Assembly: GCA_038380795.1 (NCBI GenBank) | Contig: CM076275.1 | Span: forward strand, 4,218,501-4,282,500 | From: Pyrocephalus nanus | Lineage: Eukaryota; Chordata; Aves; Passeriformes; Tyrannidae | Direction: 5' to 3' | DNA: 64,000 bases | Shown: one piece after another, positions 26,331 through 38,800 of the stretch | Position numbering within the stretch: position 1 is the stretch's first letter | Layout of the letters: each line of letters opens with the position of its first letter | Made by a program: the position numbers and the translations under genes | Notes under the pieces: generated by a model | The model's input: only the letters and a program-made list of their open reading frames with translations | The model's database searches: none | Told to the model about the DNA's origin: nothing

Positions 26331-29300
26331 AAGGGCTTAAAACCGTGTCTGCACTGGAGGCTTGAGATCTAATTCCCTGTGTCAGACCCTGTGCACTGTT
26401 GACCTCATTTAGCTCAGTTTCTTTGGGGTAAGGGGTGTTAATTCTGTGTGGAGACTGAGTGATCCAGGGTGGGAGTGGGCAGCCACACTCCTCTTCAGCT
26501 CTCAAGCTCTTCTGTTTTTACAGGTATTGAAATAACAATTTTAATAACCTGGTACTAGATAGTAAACAATTTCATTTTCATTCAAACTCAGATGTCCTCT
26601 TCGACAAAGTTATGTAGTTTTGGGGTGTGTTGCAGGAATCTATTTCATATCTTTGTTTATGAAGATTGTCTCCTTTATGAACTGATTTGCTGCATGTGAT
26701 AACAGCCTAACATTAGTGATGCTTCCACTGTCTGTGTTTGTGCAACTGAAAATTACAGGTGGTGTAAGCTCTTCTGAAAATGATCATCATGATCATTTAA
26801 AAGCTGCAGTTATCGATGACTCTGAGAATGTTCAGTGCTATTTTATGGGTCTTACTAAAAATTGCTTTAGTCTGACAAAACTGGATCACTTAATCTGATG
26901 TTTACCTCAGCTTTTATGTTTAACTGTAGCAGCTCAGCAGGTGCTAAATTTGGATTGGGGAAAGGGAGAAGGGAGGAGAGCAAGTGATTTGTAAAAGAGA
27001 CTGATTTTCTTGAACTACTCCCATGCTGTGAAGGTTTGAAATGCAATTCAAGGTATTGTGCTGGTGTTTTATGATGTCCTGTGAAATACAACCCAAATTT
27101 AGCCTTGCTGTCAGTTCCTGAGAAGTTCTGAGCTCTGGGTGATGGATAAAGATGTGCTGATGCCTGGTGTGACAGTATCCTTGGTGTAGCTGATGGCAGT
27201 GCTGCTCTTGGTCAGCAGCAATTCCTTCAGCCAGGAGGCTCTCAAGCTTTTGCTGCCTTTTTTGGCACCTGGTAATCCTAAACAGCAGGGAATCATTCAC
27301 TGAGAAATGCAGCAGTGAGCCAGGGAAAACCATCAAGAACAGGAGCTTTAACGAGGGGGGGTCGTGCCATGGATGGACCAGGAGTGCAGGATCCAGTATC
27401 AAAACCTCAAATTCCTAAATCTCTAATTGTTTTAGTGCACATTAACGAAACCCACTGGAAAAGTATGTCATCCTCTTCTGGTAGCGAGGGGTGATCTGCT
27501 GCTGGTACCAGCAAGGCTGTTAATTAGTGCATGTGATTGAGTGTGCTCTGGGGAGTGTTCATGTTTCTGTACTGAATGAGATTTCTGTCTCTGCTATACC
27601 TGCTTCTTGAAAAATTGGAACATATTTATTAATTCAGGGAGCGGCAGGAAGAGAAAGCATCAAATGCCTGAGCAAGGTAAATGTTTCCTGACAAACCAGA
27701 GCATTCCTACGTGGTATTGGTCTTTGTGAATTATGTATAATATGTGTAGGAATTTCAGAAGAGATGCTCTGTACGTTACTTGGCTATATATTCTTGCACC
27801 AGTTGCATAGTTACAGCATGGAGAAGTTTATGCTTTTACGTTTCCAGTGGTTATAATCCAATCTCCTCTCCTTTAATTAGTTTAGTTTGATGAAGAAAGT
27901 GTTACACTTAGTGATTCCAGCACTCTGGGTACTCAAGAGCCTTCATTCTGGAGGGAGCCTCACCCAGCTGCTATTTATAATCACATCCTTTTACCCACAA
28001 TTCACTTCTTAAAGGGGAATTTCTTTTCACTGCAGAAATCTGGTTTTGGCCAGTAGTGGGGGTGGGAAAGGGAAGGAGGAGTGTGATTAGTAAAAGAGCT
28101 GTTGTATTAAAGTAAGCATGTGGTGCCTAAAAGCTTTATTTTAATTAAGATGCAGAGTTAGCAGAAAGTTTTTGGTGAGTTTCTTTAGGTTTTTTTTAAA
28201 CATGCAAAGTAAACATTTTTGAGTGAAGTCCATAAACAGATAATAAATCTGGTTGATGGCCTTATTTACTAACAGTTATTATTTGTTTATTCTCCACAAT
28301 GACAACATTCTTTCACTTTGTCCAGGGGTGTGAAAAAATAAGAAAGCCTTAAAAGCCCTGGTAGGAAGATGTCCTTAAGAATTTGACCAGTATAGTTTAT
28401 TGAGTGGGTTTGGGCAGCATTGTTATATCTCTGTAATGTGTTTTGCTGAATAATTGCATAGCATTGCTTGTAATGTGTTTGTAAATGTCATTTGAGTCAC
28501 CATTGCTTAATATCTCTGTTTCATATAAATACATTTATAGCTTGTTGCTTGTGCCTTTCTGTGTGTATTTAGATGTGGCAGCTCAGGACAGGGAGATATT
28601 TACCATAAAAATTCTAGGGTATAGATATAGGGCAATGCAAAACCATTACTCTTATTATGTGATAAATGTGATTTATACGTGAAGTCCTGGGTAACTCAAC
28701 AGCACTGAGCTAATTTATAAATTAATGCAGAGTCTGTTTAGTTATTTAAAAACTATGTAAGCTGGTTTTCCTCTTTAAACTCCCATTGGATTTCTCCTGG
28801 GACAGAGGAGAGCTAGCTCGTGGTGCAGGGAGGGTTATGGCACAGGGCTTTATTATGGAGCCAGGAATCCTTTTTTCCCCCATCTCCTCTTTGCACTGAA
28901 ACAGTTACAAGTATATTGATGTACAGGAAAGCTGGAAAGAGGGTGTTTTTTGAGAGGAAGATTTGCTGCTTCTCTCTGATGGTCCATGAGTGGGTATGGT
29001 AAAAAGAAATAACCTAGGAAAATGCTTCTTGCAAAGTTATCAGGAATTAAGTGAAAAAGAATGTGAAAAATGGAGTTAAATTTCAGTATTAAATACTTGG
29101 CTGCAGAAAGTGACAGAAATGTCTACCTTGGGTACAATATTTTCAGATTGTGAGAGTAGGCTGAAGGTTGGATTAAAACCTGTAATTCTGTAGACTTAAA
29201 GAATTGAGGATCTTTTTGAAACCTTAATTCTTTCTTGATGCTGATTTGTGTGAAAAGTTGAGAACTGCAGTAAACCTGGAACTGGTAGATAATTTGTTAG

Positions 29301-29717
29301 CTCATGTGTTCTGTATGAGAAGAGGTTAGATCCCATTTGTGGTGATCATCACTTTTTTGAAGTTTCATTGTTGAAGGACCAAAAGCCTGGAGTAGAATGG
29401 GTTGGTTTTGAAGGACATACCCATGGAAGGTGGCAGGAGACAATGTTTAAGTTGGTTTACAGATATTGGTAAATTATTGGGTGGGGTGTTAGGCTGTCAC
29501 CTGCCATTCTGGGAGCATCAGGAATCTCTGCTCTTCTATTTTATAGCAGTTTTCCCATTCAGTGAAGTTTGTTAATGGGTGTGGGTTCTCTTTATCCATA
29601 GGTTTGAAAAATACTTGGAGCAAACATCCAATATGGAATCTAACTGAAACAGGAATTACCTTCTGAAGAATTCTCAGTATGTAACATCTCAGTTAATTGT
29701 CTTTTTTGTCTCAACAG

Positions 29718-29831
29718 GAATGCCCAAGGAAAAGTACGATCCACCTGATCCACGGAGGATGTACACAATTATGTCCTCAGAGGAAGCAGCCAATGGAAAG
29801 AAGTCACACTGGGCAGAGTTGGAAATAAGTG
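29718..29831 (+). CDS. CNOT6: CNOT6 coding exon 1 (exon 2 of gene)
   Basis: The acceptor is TTTTTTGTCTCAACAG. The start codon lies two bases into the exon, and the donor is GTAAGA. It encodes residues 1-37 and the first base of codon 38, the conserved N-terminus ahead of the leucine-rich repeats. The ATG context is weak to moderate (CAGGAATGC), which makes the upstream ATGs in the leader more relevant. Confidence 0.95.
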
Positions 29832-32800
29832 GTAAGAAACTGAGGGCATATTCCTGAGTTATAAACTCATTACAAGGGCTGTGGGCAGGGACAAGAAGTG
29901 TGGAGTGGAGTTCCCCACCTTGAACTGAGCCAGCAGAACACCAGGATAGCAGCTGCCAGCCTCGGGTGTGGAGGGAAGAGCTTGGGTTGGGATAACATAG
30001 GGGAGCTGTAGGAGAGCTAAGGTGGGGCAGGTGGGGAATCTCCACATGTAGGAAGGTTGTGAAGGTGAGGGTATGGGTGTGAGCCTTTTGTGTTTTAAGA
30101 TGATGGAGTGAGTGAAAGCTTGAATTTAAAATATGGTTTGTCCAAGAAAAGAGGGTGAAGTTGGGGGTGATTTGTAGGTTTGTGTCAGTGATGGACTTAC
30201 TGAAAGCAATGTGTTAGTCCATGACAGTTTCTATTGAAGCAGAAATTTTCTTTTTAAAAGCAGTTGTAGATTTTACTTTGTTCTTGAGATTAAAGACAAT
30301 CCTCAAAGCCTCCAAGATCTGTGTATGCTGTGAGATACTGTTTGACTCTTGCATCTTTCCTTGAAAATAAGATAATGCTTGGAATGTGTAAGAATGAATT
30401 TCAGCTGATGTGGGACACCAGTGTCACTTGATTTGTAGAGTAAATTCCAATTTTCCTGCAAAAAGTGTGTTTACAAGGCAATTCAAGCAAATATTTTAAA
30501 AATTAAAAATACTTTTTGTGATGTTTGAATCTTGGGCTGAATTTTGTTTAAACATGGAGGTTCTTTAGGAGACTGAAAAAATTGGTATGTGGTATTTCTA
30601 AAAGACTGTTCAGTAGAGAAATTTATGGAAGAGGGAATAAACATCCAGTTCATCACACTGTGGAGAGTCTTTCCATCCAGTTCATTGAATCTGGGTCTTG
30701 CTTCCAGTGGCACGTGCCTTACCATGTGAATGGCATTCTTTACTGAAGGTTACAGATGCAGAAACCCAGTTAAATGCTGCTTCAGGAATCAGCATTACAT
30801 GTCGGCATTAGGCTTGGAATCCTCTTGGACATCTGCTGCTCTGCATAGGAAGTGCATTAAGTGATGGCTCTCTCCTTTCATGCCTGGTAATCTCACTCCA
30901 GGCTGATTCCCGCCAAGAGAGGTGGTGCAGGGGAGAGGCTGGATCAGGGATGTGGATTGGAAATCCTTTCGGCTACAAGGGTTTCTTTGATCACAGTCAC
31001 CTGTTTGCATTGGGGATGGGGGAAGAGGTGTTAATTCAGTTTTCAAAATGCAAAGAGCTATTGATTTGTATTAAAACCTTTCAAAAGGCTCCTTAATGAG
31101 CATTAAAGTAGCATCAATCCTTTAAGAGCTGAACGCATTTGCCTTGCAAAATAAAGCAGTGCAGTGTTTTTGTTTTGTTAGTGTTCACACTGTCTTTTCC
31201 TTGCAAAACACTTGGCCATCTGATACAAAAAGCCACAAATGTTTTAACTGCTCTCCTTTAAATGACTGGGCTTTTTTTACTGCAGGGTTTTTTATGCCCC
31301 TCACTTTGTTAACAGCCCACTAGAAATGATACCTGTGCTAAACCTTTTGCCACTGGAGACTGGGTCCCAGATAAACGTATCAGTGTAACTTTCCTTAGGC
31401 ACTAAGTATGAATTCTTTTATTTTGAAGAAAATCATTTAAGGAAAAGAATTCCAAAGTGTGTATGTTGGTGTAATATTAACCAGACTGTGCTTACCATCA
31501 GTGATCACAGTGGGGTTTTTAAAGGCTGTTGCAAGTAACTTTTTGCCTTGGACAAACTGGTGTTGATTCTTCTCTTCTAATGCTTTTGGTACAGTGAGAT
31601 GACTTTTGTAAATGAAAAGGGATCTACTCCTGGGGGGCAAAAAATCTTGGAGAGAAGAAATGTTTTGAGACCTTCTGATGATATCTCACATTTCTTGCAT
31701 GTGGCAATGTAAAAATCTTGATTCTGTCACACAAATCCATGTTTCCACCCTTCAGTTTATACAAAAAATCATACCTTTTTTTAAATATCTGGCAATAGTT
31801 TATGCAGCTTTTAGTTGAATAGCAGATGGAAATCCATGTTCTCAACTAAGCATCTTAGTCACCCTAAATATAGTGTTTCTATCTGTTCTTGGCTGGATTA
31901 ATGCCACAGAATAAAGATTTTTTGGTTTGAAAGATGTGCAGAAATAAGGGCCAAAGCTATTTCATCTCAAACATAAAGCATAATTGAAAAAAATATGTTT
32001 CTTACACCTCTGGTAATTACTAAATTCATGGTCAGCTAGTAAATATGTCTTGTCTTGTATGAAACTTGAGAAAGATGTTTAAACCTTAACTATGGATTGG
32101 AAAAAACAACATAAGCATCCCTGGCAATATATTGTATTTCTCTTGTGTGTTGAAGTTTTTAACTGCAGAGTTGCTGATTAATGGAATTTTCATTGAATAA
32201 AATAATAATGTTAAACCCCACAACAAAACCCTAGCGAAACTTTCCTCAAATGTGTTCTTATTGCTAAATCTGTGTATTTCAAATGTTCTATTTTCTCTTC
32301 CTTCCTTCCCCAGGGAAAGTGAGAAGCTTGAGTTCATCGTTGTGGACACTGACCCATTTGACAGCTTTGCATCTCAGTGACAATTCCTTATCCCGTATTC
32401 CTTCAGACATTGCCAAGCTTCACAATCTGGTATATCTGGACTTGTCCTCTAATAAAATTCGCAGTTTACCAGCAGAGCTCGGAAACATGGTGTCACTCAG
32501 GTATGTAAATCTGGACAGGAGTTAAAACTGGCCTTTAATTGTCTTTGTTGCAACAGTTTAAATTTCAGCATAAGTAAATTCCCCCTTCCTCCGTTCTTAT
32601 CTGTCTCCTGAATACTTGCTGTGGTCTGTGCAGCTACAGCAGTGCTGGCTCTTCCTGTGATCTCCTGTTCCAGTGTGTGACAGCACAGAATGAGCCTCAG
32701 AAGTGCTTGGTTTGATGGCAATCACCCATTTTATATTTTTCCAAGTCAGGTTTCTTCTCAGGCATCTTTTCCCAGACTCTTTTACAAATCTTTTATGTGT

Positions 32801-35800
32801 TGTTTTTCTCAAACGGTAACTGGTGCACCAAAAAATTTGCTTTTAACTCATAGAAAGGTAAGAGAGAGGTCAGATTGAACATTTGTAACTGTGTTAACTA
32901 CAGTTTTTTTCATCTTTATTCATATTTAGTAATTATTCTTAACTATAGTTCTTATTCTGTTTACTGTATAACAATTACAACATGTCTAGTATCTCCTCCC
33001 CACCTTTGCTATGATGTAACTGCATTCTTGTGCAAACTGGGGAGGAGGGAAAAATGTTCTAAACACATACTTTTGGGGTTTTTTCCCTTCAATCTTGCAG
33101 TGCTGAGATATGCAAAGTTAGCATGGAGTGAGAACTCCTTTTGGAACTGAAACATGAGTAGTGATGCCTATGGAGATTATACTTCAGGCTCCAGTATTTC
33201 ACTTTGTAGAAACACTGTTATGTAAATATATAAATTATTTATATAAGACTAAATGTTTGCCAGCAACAGTCTTTGACCCAAAGGAAGAGCCTTATCTTGG
33301 GTTTATTAGACAGTTGCCAGTAATTGCCTTCATTGCTGTTGATTTTGAGGACACTTACGAACAGCTTTCTTAAATCCAGAAAGTCTAAAAGTAATGAGAA
33401 TGTTATTAGAAGTAAAGACCACGATAGGGAAATGGGCTGCCAGCACAGCTTTCATGAAACTGGAAGCAAAGCAAGTTCGTGCATAGAAATATCAGTCATT
33501 GCATTTTCTTCTCCTTTAGAAAAGTCTGCTCTGTTGGGGAGGATTAGACTAGCTGATTAAATTGGTACTAAATGCTCAAATTCCAGAGCAGTTCAAGTCT
33601 CAACCCTGGAGGCTGAGCAAAGAGATCCTGCTTTGTGAAGCATAATTGGCAGCTCTGTTTTGCAGTGTGTTGTGTAGTTGTTTTCAGCTGTGAAGTAGTC
33701 TGTTCTGAGTTCTAGTTCTTTGCATCACTATTTCAGTTGAAAGCAGTTATTAGTAACTGGTTTCTTCCCTTCTTTATCCACTCCTGGGGTATTGTGAGCT
33801 AGTAACCCTCAATTTACTGGAATACTCTCAAATTCATCTTTGTACTTCATTAACATCCTTTCAGTTTTCCCTTTACAACATTTTTGTAAATGTGATACTC
33901 GTGACATGGAGATGGCTCAGCAGTGCAGAGTCAGCAGCAACCTCACAAGTCATTACACCTCCTGCCCAGCACTCTTCCTGATTAATTCTGGCCGATCCTG
34001 TGAGGCTTCAGCTCTTCCAAGTTTGAGTAAAAAAGGCTAAATCTTGTAGATGTGAGATGTGTAATTAAGGTCTAGGATCACACCAGTTTTCTGTCTGTGA
34101 CCCAAACGTGACACTTGAGCCCAGGTGTCTGGACGTGAAAAGCTGCGCGTTAATCCACAGCCCTCTCTCTGTCTGCCGTAACTGCAGCTGCTCCGTGGCT
34201 GCTTTTCACTGTGGTGAAGGTGAAGAAAAGCCCATGAGCACATCCTATGTGATAGTGCACTGCAGGTCTCAGCTGGGCCAGGGTTTTATGTTTCAGGCTG
34301 GCTCTTACTGCAGACACTTCCCGTGGCTTCTGGGAAGCCGTTCAAACTAACGGTAATTCAGTGCTGGGCACTGCTGATATCCTGAGCCACAGAAATCATT
34401 CGTGCTCTCACCAGTGGGAACTGATAACAGCTCTTCCAGCTCCCACATCTGGAGCTCTGGGTTTGGTCTGTACAGCAGAGCTCACCCAAAGCTCCTTTCA
34501 TCTCCCTTTTTACTGCAGGTAGTTGAAAAAAGAGGTGTCAGAGCAGTAGGATTTCTGATCTTTGCAGAAAGAGGAGAAAAAAATAAACACTGTAACATGT
34601 TATCCTGGAAAGCTCAGCTGTAAAACAGATTCTCTTGATACGCTTGAAAGAACTTGAGTGCACCCTTGGTACGTTTGCAGATGACACCAAGTTGGGTGGA
34701 AGTGTCAATCTGCTGGAGGGTAGGAAGGCCCTGCAGGGTGATCGATGGACCCACACCAGTTGTGTGAGGTTCAGTAAGGTGAAGTGCCAGATCCTGCACT
34801 TGGATCAGAACCACCCCCTGCAGTGCTCCAGGCTGGGGGAACAGTGTCTGGAAAGCTGCCTGGGGTGGAAAGGACCTGGGAATGCTGGTTGACAGTGGCT
34901 GAGCACGAGCCATCGTGTGCCCAGATGGCCAAGGAGGCCAACGGCATCATGGCCTGTGTCAGCAGCAGCAGGGCAGTGATTGTCCCCTTGCACTTGACAG
35001 TGGTGAGGCCACACCTCGAATCCTGCATTCACAACAAGAAAGGCACGGACAGCTTCAAATGCTGTTATGTAGAAATCTAAAAGAGTTAAGATAACTCTTG
35101 GCATCGAGGTATCCTTTTTTTTCTTTCTTTTTTCCCTTTCTTTTTTTTTTTCCTTTTTTGTTGCCAAAAAATACTCTACAAGTCTCGAGGCACCAAGCTG
35201 TAAAAACTTCAAAGCAGCAACTTTTATATTGACTGTGATTCTATGAAAGTCTTCTCTGCTTAGTGGGAATGTATTTGAGAAAGTGAAAAGCCCCTAACAA
35301 GTCCATTTACTTTGCTCAGTTTGTTGGGATATTAGAATTCAGGACATGAGTTCTGTTACTGTCTGCATATTGGTTCTGTCAGTTAAAAAGCACATACTTC
35401 ATCTTAACCCTGAAATTATGAAAAGAAAAATGCCCAAACCAATGGAAAATTACTTCTGTGAATGGCTATTGCATGGTAATGTCGTAGTTCTAATCATACT
35501 GCCCCGATCCTGGCTTTTTTTCTTATTTGTTTTCAAATAATTTCCCTTTATTTGGTCTTCAGTCATAGCTGAACTCTTTCATGGTCTGAGCTGTTACTGC
35601 TTCATCACTTGCAGATAATGAAGTATTTTATTACTGCTAATGTTTGCAAAACGTCTGACTGTTTAAGATAAAGCTCCTTTCCTCTGTACTTTAGTAATAT
35701 GTGTTTTGTCTGTGTGTGTGTCTTGAGTACAGCAGGATTTCCCCAACTGTTGCTGTTTAGTCTTTCAGTATTGTGGTTTGCAGTATATTGATTCTCTTCT

Positions 35801-38800
35801 GGTTCAATTCTTGTGCTGCTGCAGACAAATGTTGCTCTGTTTTCAGCCCTGTATGATTCTTGCTCTGTCTACAGGGAACTACATTTAAATAACAACCTGT
35901 TACGAGTTTTACCTTTTGAGCTGGGGAAACTGTTCCAGTTACAGACTTTGGGTCTGAAAGGTATTACTGCTTTTTTTTTTTCTTGGTCTCCCGTGCTTGT
36001 TTAGTGATGTCACTCTTGTAAATGGCTGTAGACTGCCAGTTCATAAAATGTTACTGATTAGCAATCCCAGATGCAGCTACTCACTCCACATTTATAAATA
36101 CTGTTATTTAGGGATTATTTAGGAAAATAACAAGTTTGGCAGAGCAGTGCACACATAAAGAGGTTTGCTTCTCTTTTTGCAGAGTGAGCAGAAGCTTTCT
36201 GTTGCTTGCATAGGGTTTGAATGCAGTGGTGCTTTAACTAAGAAATAGTCTGTAGTTAAATGTAGGTACATCTCCAACCAGAAAGGGAACATGCTTTGTA
36301 CAGCTGCAGGGCACTCTGCTGTTTATGCAAGCACCAGTTTAAATCTTTTGCCCCTTTTTTTTTTTTTTACTTCTGAACTGTATGAATTCTAGCTATAAAA
36401 TCGCTGACCTTGGGCAATTTCAGTCACAAAATCAGGAGCACTGAGAAATATAAAACCTCTAAACACCGTTGAGTCTCAAAATCTGTTTTTCTCCCCCTTA
36501 AACCTGGGTAATTGCAGTGTGTGTTGTCCATGACAACTCTCACAATCTGCTTATGTTTGGCAGATGGCAGAGTCTCTGCTCAGATCTGCCTGGCAGATAA
36601 ACTGATGGTGGATGTTTCACTCACGCCGAGCAGAGCGAGCAGAAGTGGCTCCTGAGTTTGGGCTCATCAGCTCGGCCTGTGTGTTTTACCACACCAGTTC
36701 TTCACTTGTCCTTGGCCAGGGACCACCCCTGGGGGGTCAGTCAGAAGGCAGGCTCGGGAGGGGATTTGGTAGCTTCACTAGAGCTATCCACACATCCAGT
36801 GTTTTGTGGGATTGAAGACCCGAGATCTGAAACCCCAAAATAGTTCATGGTAGATGGCAGTATCTTTTCTCCCAGAGGCCAGCTTTAAACACTGATATGT
36901 AAGTTTGTAATAGTTCTGGATATTTTATTCAAGATTGCTGTGAATTGGTTTGCAGGAAACCCACTTACACAGGATATTCTGAACCTGTATCAGGAACCAG
37001 ATGGGACACGAAGGCTACTGAACTATTTGCTTGATAATTTGGCAGGTACTGCAAAAAGAAGTAAGTGATCATTCTTAAAACATTTATTTCTGTGGCGTAA
37101 AATAAATGTGATTATAATTTGTTGTATCTCTGTTTGAAAATGTTCCCATAGTTTCGACAGAACAGCCACCTCCAAGGTCTTGGATTATGTTGCAAGAACC
37201 AGACCGTACAAGACCAACAGGTACTGTAACACTGGAAGGGGTTTTCCTTTCTTCTTCCTTTTTTCCTTTTAATAAAAGCTGTTGATCGATCTTTACTGAG
37301 GAAAAAAAAAAAAAAAGAAAAAATGCTTAAATTAACCAGTCATCTCTGCAGTGCTGACCAGCCAGCTGAAATCGTTCTGTCCCAGTTGGGACACCTGTTC
37401 CAGATTTACCCATGGTTTACTCTGAAGTAATTTCTTTTTAATTAACGTCCTCCTCACAGGAATTGAAATTGTTGTCCACAATCAGTTAAATAGTGGAACT
37501 TTAACAGGCTTAATTTAACACTTGTTGAAGAATAAAAAAATAGAATATCAGCATAATTTCAAAAAAATCTAAATTTTTAATGTAATCAGTGTATCATCTT
37601 TGACTGCACTTTCCTTGCTGTTGGGATTCAGGTAGTGTTTAATTCTTTACTGCTTTTTTTGCTGCATAAATTATCTAACATACAGCCCTTTCTATTTACC
37701 TGCACACCAAGAATCTTAGTGTATTTCTCAATTACTGCGGTGTCCTCTCTTTCAGGGCTGCTGTACATTAATTTTCCCTGTTGATTTTATTAAGGCAATT
37801 GCTTTAAAAGTCATGCTGTAAATACAGCTTGTCTTTTGCTGTCACCTGCTTATTTATTTGTTTTCAAAATGCTGGGCTTTGACCCCAGTCAGCCCCAGAT
37901 TGTTTCTGTATCTTCAAACAATGGCCTTGTTTGTTTTTTCCACGTTTTCGAGGAGCTCCAAGTAAGCTTCAAGTATCTCATTGTTATTCAAGTATCTCAT
38001 TCCATAAGTGCTTTTGAAAAGCAAACAAACCCCAGAAAAGCAATGAAACAACCCCCTAAATCCATGCTGCTGGATTACATGTCAAGCTGCCCCAAACTGT
38101 CTCATTATTATGTTACTCCTATTTCAAATGAACACAGAGAGTAGATGTTTCATGTCTTCTGCCTGAACTGTAATCTTTTTGAGGTGGAAATAGCTGGGGG
38201 GTGAATTTCCCTATACTTTTTCTTTGTGTGAAGGGATCCTTAGCCTGCTGTTACCGTTTGTGATGGTAATAATTAAGGTAGATTTTAAAGAATCCTAATT
38301 AAAGACTTGCAGACCTTTGTACAGCTGGCAAATATAAGTGCTCAGATACACTTACCTTGGTTTGGGTTTTTCACACTGCAGCACTACTTTGCAAAAAAAC
38401 ATGTTTGTCTGCTGTTTACTGCATTAATCATATAAAGAGGGGGTGGGGGTGTGTTTCTTTCCTAATTAAATGCTAGAAAACAGATGCCAGAAGTCCAGAC
38501 TTGTAATTTTTCTCCCTAGAAGGCCTAACAGTTCTTCTCGGTGCAGATAAACATGCTGTGTTTGGGTTGAAACAAATGAGGCACGAGTGGATGAACTTGC
38601 AGAGGACAAAAGGGAAGAACATCAATTGTATAGTTTTTTTAATCTATCAGTGTGTAATTACTGATTAAAATCACTGTTCTGCAGCCTTGTTCTCTGTCAT
38701 GTGTTACAACGTGCTCTGTGACAAATACGCCACCCGGCAGCTGTATGGCTATTGTCCATCCTGGGCCTTGAACTGGGAATACCGAAAAAAAGCCATTATG

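Larger units (their letters stand above)
16387..29717 (+). other. CNOT6: CNOT6 intron 1 (main part)
   Basis: The intron runs from the donor at 14,688 to the acceptor before the first coding exon, about 15 kb. This part is A+T-rich non-coding DNA with no exon I can support. It contains an AT microsatellite-like patch near 22.9 kb, poly-T and poly-A runs near 22.4 kb, and a G+C-richer island near 25.8-26.3 kb of unknown origin. Long first introns of this kind often hold enhancers, but none can be pointed to by sequence alone. Confidence 0.7.
35961..38684 (+). other. CNOT6: CNOT6 introns 4 to 6
   Basis: Apart from the two short exons at 36,956 and 37,152, this is non-coding. Simple A and T runs occur near 36.35 and 37.30 kb, and a short direct repeat (TTCAAGTATCTCATT) occurs twice near 37.97-38.00 kb. 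No other gene is apparent. Confidence 0.75.

Noticed and set aside
26944..27402. 152-codon minus-strand frame in intron 1
   Set aside because: No motif, no splice support and atypical composition. Most likely a chance open frame.
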